Shown: in pieces, positions 6,601 to 7,469 of the stretch
Numbering within the stretch: position 1 is the first letter of the stretch
Layout of the letters: every line of letters begins with the position of its first letter
Assembly (NCBI GenBank): GCA_017881285.1
Contig: JADGRD010000163.1
Coordinates: forward strand, 1 to 7,469
From: Pseudomonadota bacterium
GTDB taxonomy: Bacteria > Myxococcota_A > Polyangia > Fen-1088
Reading direction: 5' to 3'
DNA: 7,469 bases
Made by a program: the position numbers and the translations under genes
Notes under the pieces: model-generated
Told to the model about the DNA's origin: nothing
The model's input: the letters and a program-made list of their open reading frames with translations, nothing else
Databases searched by the model: none

Positions 6601-7127
6601 CGGCCCAGGATGCCGAGGGCATTGGCGAGAGTCAGGCGCTGCGCGTTCGTGGCCGCGCCCCCAGCCGCCCCGCGGGCGCGCAGACCGAAGTGAGCCACCT
6701 TGCTCCAGGCCATCCTCGCCGCCGCGGCTTGCATCGCGTGCCAGAAACTCGCCGCGGCCTTGCCGCATTCCCCTAGCGCAAATTCGACCTCGGCGAGTCG
6801 CGGATCGCCGGCCGGCAATCGGCCCACCGCCTGGCGGGCCAGGCTGCCCAGGCGCGCGTCGGCGGCCAGGGCCCGCCAGAGCGCCGCCCGGTGCGCATCA
6901 CTCGGCATGGCCGCCGTGGCGGGATCGAGCCAGCCCGCGGCCCGCGCCTCGCGCTCTGCCTCGCTCGCGCTACTCTCGCGGTCTTTCGCGCCGGCCTCCC
7001 CCGCATCGAGCGGCTTGTCGACCGCCAGCGCGACTCGCAGCACCCGAGCGCGGGCGGCCTCGGACAGCGAAGAGAAGCTCACGTCCAGTAGATGGGCCAT
7101 GTCGTGCCCACCGGCGAACGCCTCCAC
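3657..7127 (-). CDS. WH/TPR-GAF-sigma54 AAA+-Fis transcriptional activator
   Basis: A 1156-aa bacterial enhancer-binding protein. Such proteins bind upstream sites and use ATP hydrolysis to remodel sigma54-RNA polymerase. Domains in order: a winged-helix-like segment (about 10-105); a helical TPR-type arm (about 110-590; clearest repeats at 353-380 and 387-416, with LGxxxxxxGDYxxA pattern); a GAF sensor (about 645-795); a coiled coil (about 798-836); the AAA+ module (about 842-1075); and a Fis-type HTH (about 1110-1153, GNQTKAAALLGLSRFGLQKKL). AAA+ motifs are intact: Walker A GESGTGKE (873-880), sigma54-contact loop GAFTGA (920-925), Walker B GGTLFLDE (938-945), FRKDLFYRL (998-1006) and WPGNVREL (1058-1065). 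It should therefore be competent for sigma54 activation. It is about twice the usual enhancer-binding-protein length and lacks a receiver domain. The start is weak: GTG 7127 has no convincing Shine-Dalgarno, and ATG 7100 is an alternative. The frame runs upstream without shift through a single TAG into the preceding gene, so this is probably the C-terminal part of a larger protein. Confidence 0.93.
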   Translation of the reverse strand: MEAFAGGHDMAHLLDVSFSSLSEAARARVLRVALAVDKPLDAGEAGAKDRESSASEAEREARAAGWLDPATAAMPSDAHRAALWRALAADARLGSLARQAVGRLPAGDPRLAEVEFALGECGKAAASFWHAMQAAAARMAWSKVAHFGLRARGAAGGAATNAQRLTLANALGILGRYDEALETIEGCATHGAPDTTAEVAERKAWILGRRGDPEAARRQLEEALARLPAEGDDALLLRSRLARLLVASGRYTDAFATAEPALGAQSAAGMAARESAVLALAYAGKLEAAEKLLGGLRAEAGQVADRARAARVAALEGLVRQLGGRPLEAASSYQRAVTDYEQLRDLHGAAAATFNLGCTLAEIGDYGGAITAFERAIRELGRLGAVTDHALAVFNVGQLFLQLGDVDAAGRAIERLRGDAETSRVDAFAGYAELLTAELQRRRRALPECVRSYASAGAVFARLGMQSMAAIAGLGQAEALAEQGRFGMARARLRESEAPASVSPGATTDTPLAEVLALARARIALADPGASAAEVVTLAEALAQRAGAGRSLGRLPAAWHLASLAARLFARGADARKDAQMDFARKCFEEVKMKTPAKYWPGLESDGEARVLVPSAGDGKGTAALGERSSLLEGRLRRLLRINKRLNSDLRLSRVLETIIDTVIELTDAERGFLLLKDGAGDLVVKVARNIDQTTLEGSGLSLSRSIAKQAADTGEPVITVDAAGDSRFSEHLSVSDLHLRSVLAVPLAVKGTVVGTIYVDHRLRKGVFGEDEMALVLDFAEQGAIAIENTRIISELRRREQQVQSLNRRLERELRVQEAALSDARIELKESRQAAALRYDYRQIVGQSPSMLDLFRLLDRVTDTNLPVVIEGESGTGKELVARAIHFHGPRKDKAFVSENCAAIPETLLESALFGHVRGAFTGADREARGLFAIADGGTLFLDEVADMSPGMQGKLLRVLQDGEFHRVGGERPEKADVRVVVASNRNLGRMVEDGKFRKDLFYRLSVVRIYLPPLRERREDIPILVRHFLAKFAEQTGLAPKNVDPAALARLCAYAWPGNVRELENEIARAGAFAGPTIGATDLSPHVQSGQDPSEVIRNEPDSLRLRQRVERLERQLIREAMGRSQGNQTKAAALLGLSRFGLQKKLRRYNLGV

Positions 7128-7142
7128 CGTGGGCGGCTTGCC

Positions 7143-7145
7143 CTA
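7143..7145 (-). other. In-frame amber codon between sensor arm and activator
   Basis: On the minus strand the frame reads I-E-S-I-R, TAG, then G-K-P-P-T followed by the GTG (7127) of the activator, with no shift of frame. A change from CAG (Gln) would need one base. The break falls between a STAND-like ATPase end and a winged-helix/TPR arm, which are adjacent parts of one polypeptide in STAND regulators. TAG is the ordinary stop of at least four other genes here, so general recoding is unlikely. Confidence 0.75.
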
Positions 7146-7469
7146 GCGAATGCTCTCGATCCAGCTCCGGAGCAAGAGTACCGCCACTCCGGCCACACCC
7201 GCCGACGCCGTCATGAGCTGGTCGAGGACGGCCGCGGACGCCTCCATCCCGGCGCTGCGGCGGACAAGCTCGGCGATCGCTTCGCGCGACAAGGGACCGA
7301 GCTGGATGGCGGCAATCCCCGTTCCGGCGGTCGGGCGATCGCAGGGCAGCAGAAGCAACAGCCGGCCGCTCGGCGGATTGCCGGCCACCGCGAGCGCCAG
7401 CATCTCGTCCTCGGGGGAACCGGCCAGCGCCAGGCAGAGAGGCCGGGTGCAAGCGCGCTGCTCCAGATC
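7143..7469 (-). CDS. C-terminal end of a STAND/AAA-type regulatory ATPase (partial)
   Basis: The minus-strand frame is open from the window edge for 108 codons and ends at TAG 7143-7145, so the gene is cut at its 5' end; the internal ATG at 7403 is not a likely start. The visible part fits the second half of a STAND NTPase. It has a degenerate Walker B-like DLEQRA at the very edge, a buried strand RLLLLLPCDRP where these proteins carry a 'TYRD'-like sensor, then IQLGPLSREAIAELV (the common 'L-x-PLs-x-ea-x-x-L' lid motif). A helical LDQLMTASAGVAGVAVLLL segment follows, where 'GNP' is usual in the family but 'GVAGV' is found here. In myxobacteria such a domain often sits between a Ser/Thr kinase and a TPR-GAF-sigma54 module; whether a kinase lies upstream cannot be seen. 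It is probably the front half of the gene that continues after the amber codon. Because the Walker motifs are absent or degenerate in view, the STAND call is moderate. Confidence 0.6.
   Translation of the reverse strand, partial: DLEQRACTRPLCLALAGSPEDEMLALAVAGNPPSGRLLLLLPCDRPTAGTGIAAIQLGPLSREAIAELVRRSAGMEASAAVLDQLMTASAGVAGVAVLLLRSWIESIR

Overview
This GC-rich window looks like a chromosomal segment of a myxobacterium (Myxococcota, former Deltaproteobacteria). The reasons are two tandem outer-membrane beta-barrel proteins of the type common in that phylum, a very small ribbon-helix-helix-like protein with a KRKVTLYF start and a divergent tail, and a very large TPR-GAF-sigma54 activator whose upstream neighbour reads like the end of a STAND/AAA-type sensor arm. 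No mobile element, CRISPR array, tRNA or rRNA was seen.

Plus strand (1-3140): the 3' part of ftsY (SRP receptor GTPase, NG domain) is followed by a 172-base intergenic stretch with a weak hairpin, a candidate sigma70-type promoter and a leader hairpin. Next come two signal-peptide-bearing beta-barrel genes (304 and 265 aa) that probably form an operon. A 9-bp tandem array (four units) then leads into a 78-aa ribbon-helix-helix-like gene.

Minus strand (7469-3153): the window enters inside a gene whose last 108 codons resemble the end of a STAND-type ATPase domain and stop at a TAG. In the SAME reading frame, only five sense codons after that TAG, a 1156-codon frame begins. It encodes a winged-helix/TPR arm, a GAF domain, a coiled coil, a complete sigma54 AAA+ module with GAFTGA, and a Fis-type HTH. 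The natural reading is one multidomain sensor-activator cut by a single amber codon, either a recent nonsense change or a genuine gene split. A small predicted lipoprotein gene follows, with a perfect 8-bp inverted repeat right after the activator stop codon. It converges on the ribbon-helix-helix gene with 12 bases between the two stops.

Working together: ftsY is housekeeping (membrane protein targeting). The beta-barrel pair are surface proteins of unknown specific role. The minus-strand unit looks like a sensory module in which STAND/TPR and GAF signals control a sigma54 activator, with a possible envelope lipoprotein downstream. No -24/-12 promoter was found in the intergenic stretches, so the activator's targets are probably elsewhere. 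The most notable item is the amber split; the 9-bp array in front of the ribbon-helix-helix gene is the next best candidate.
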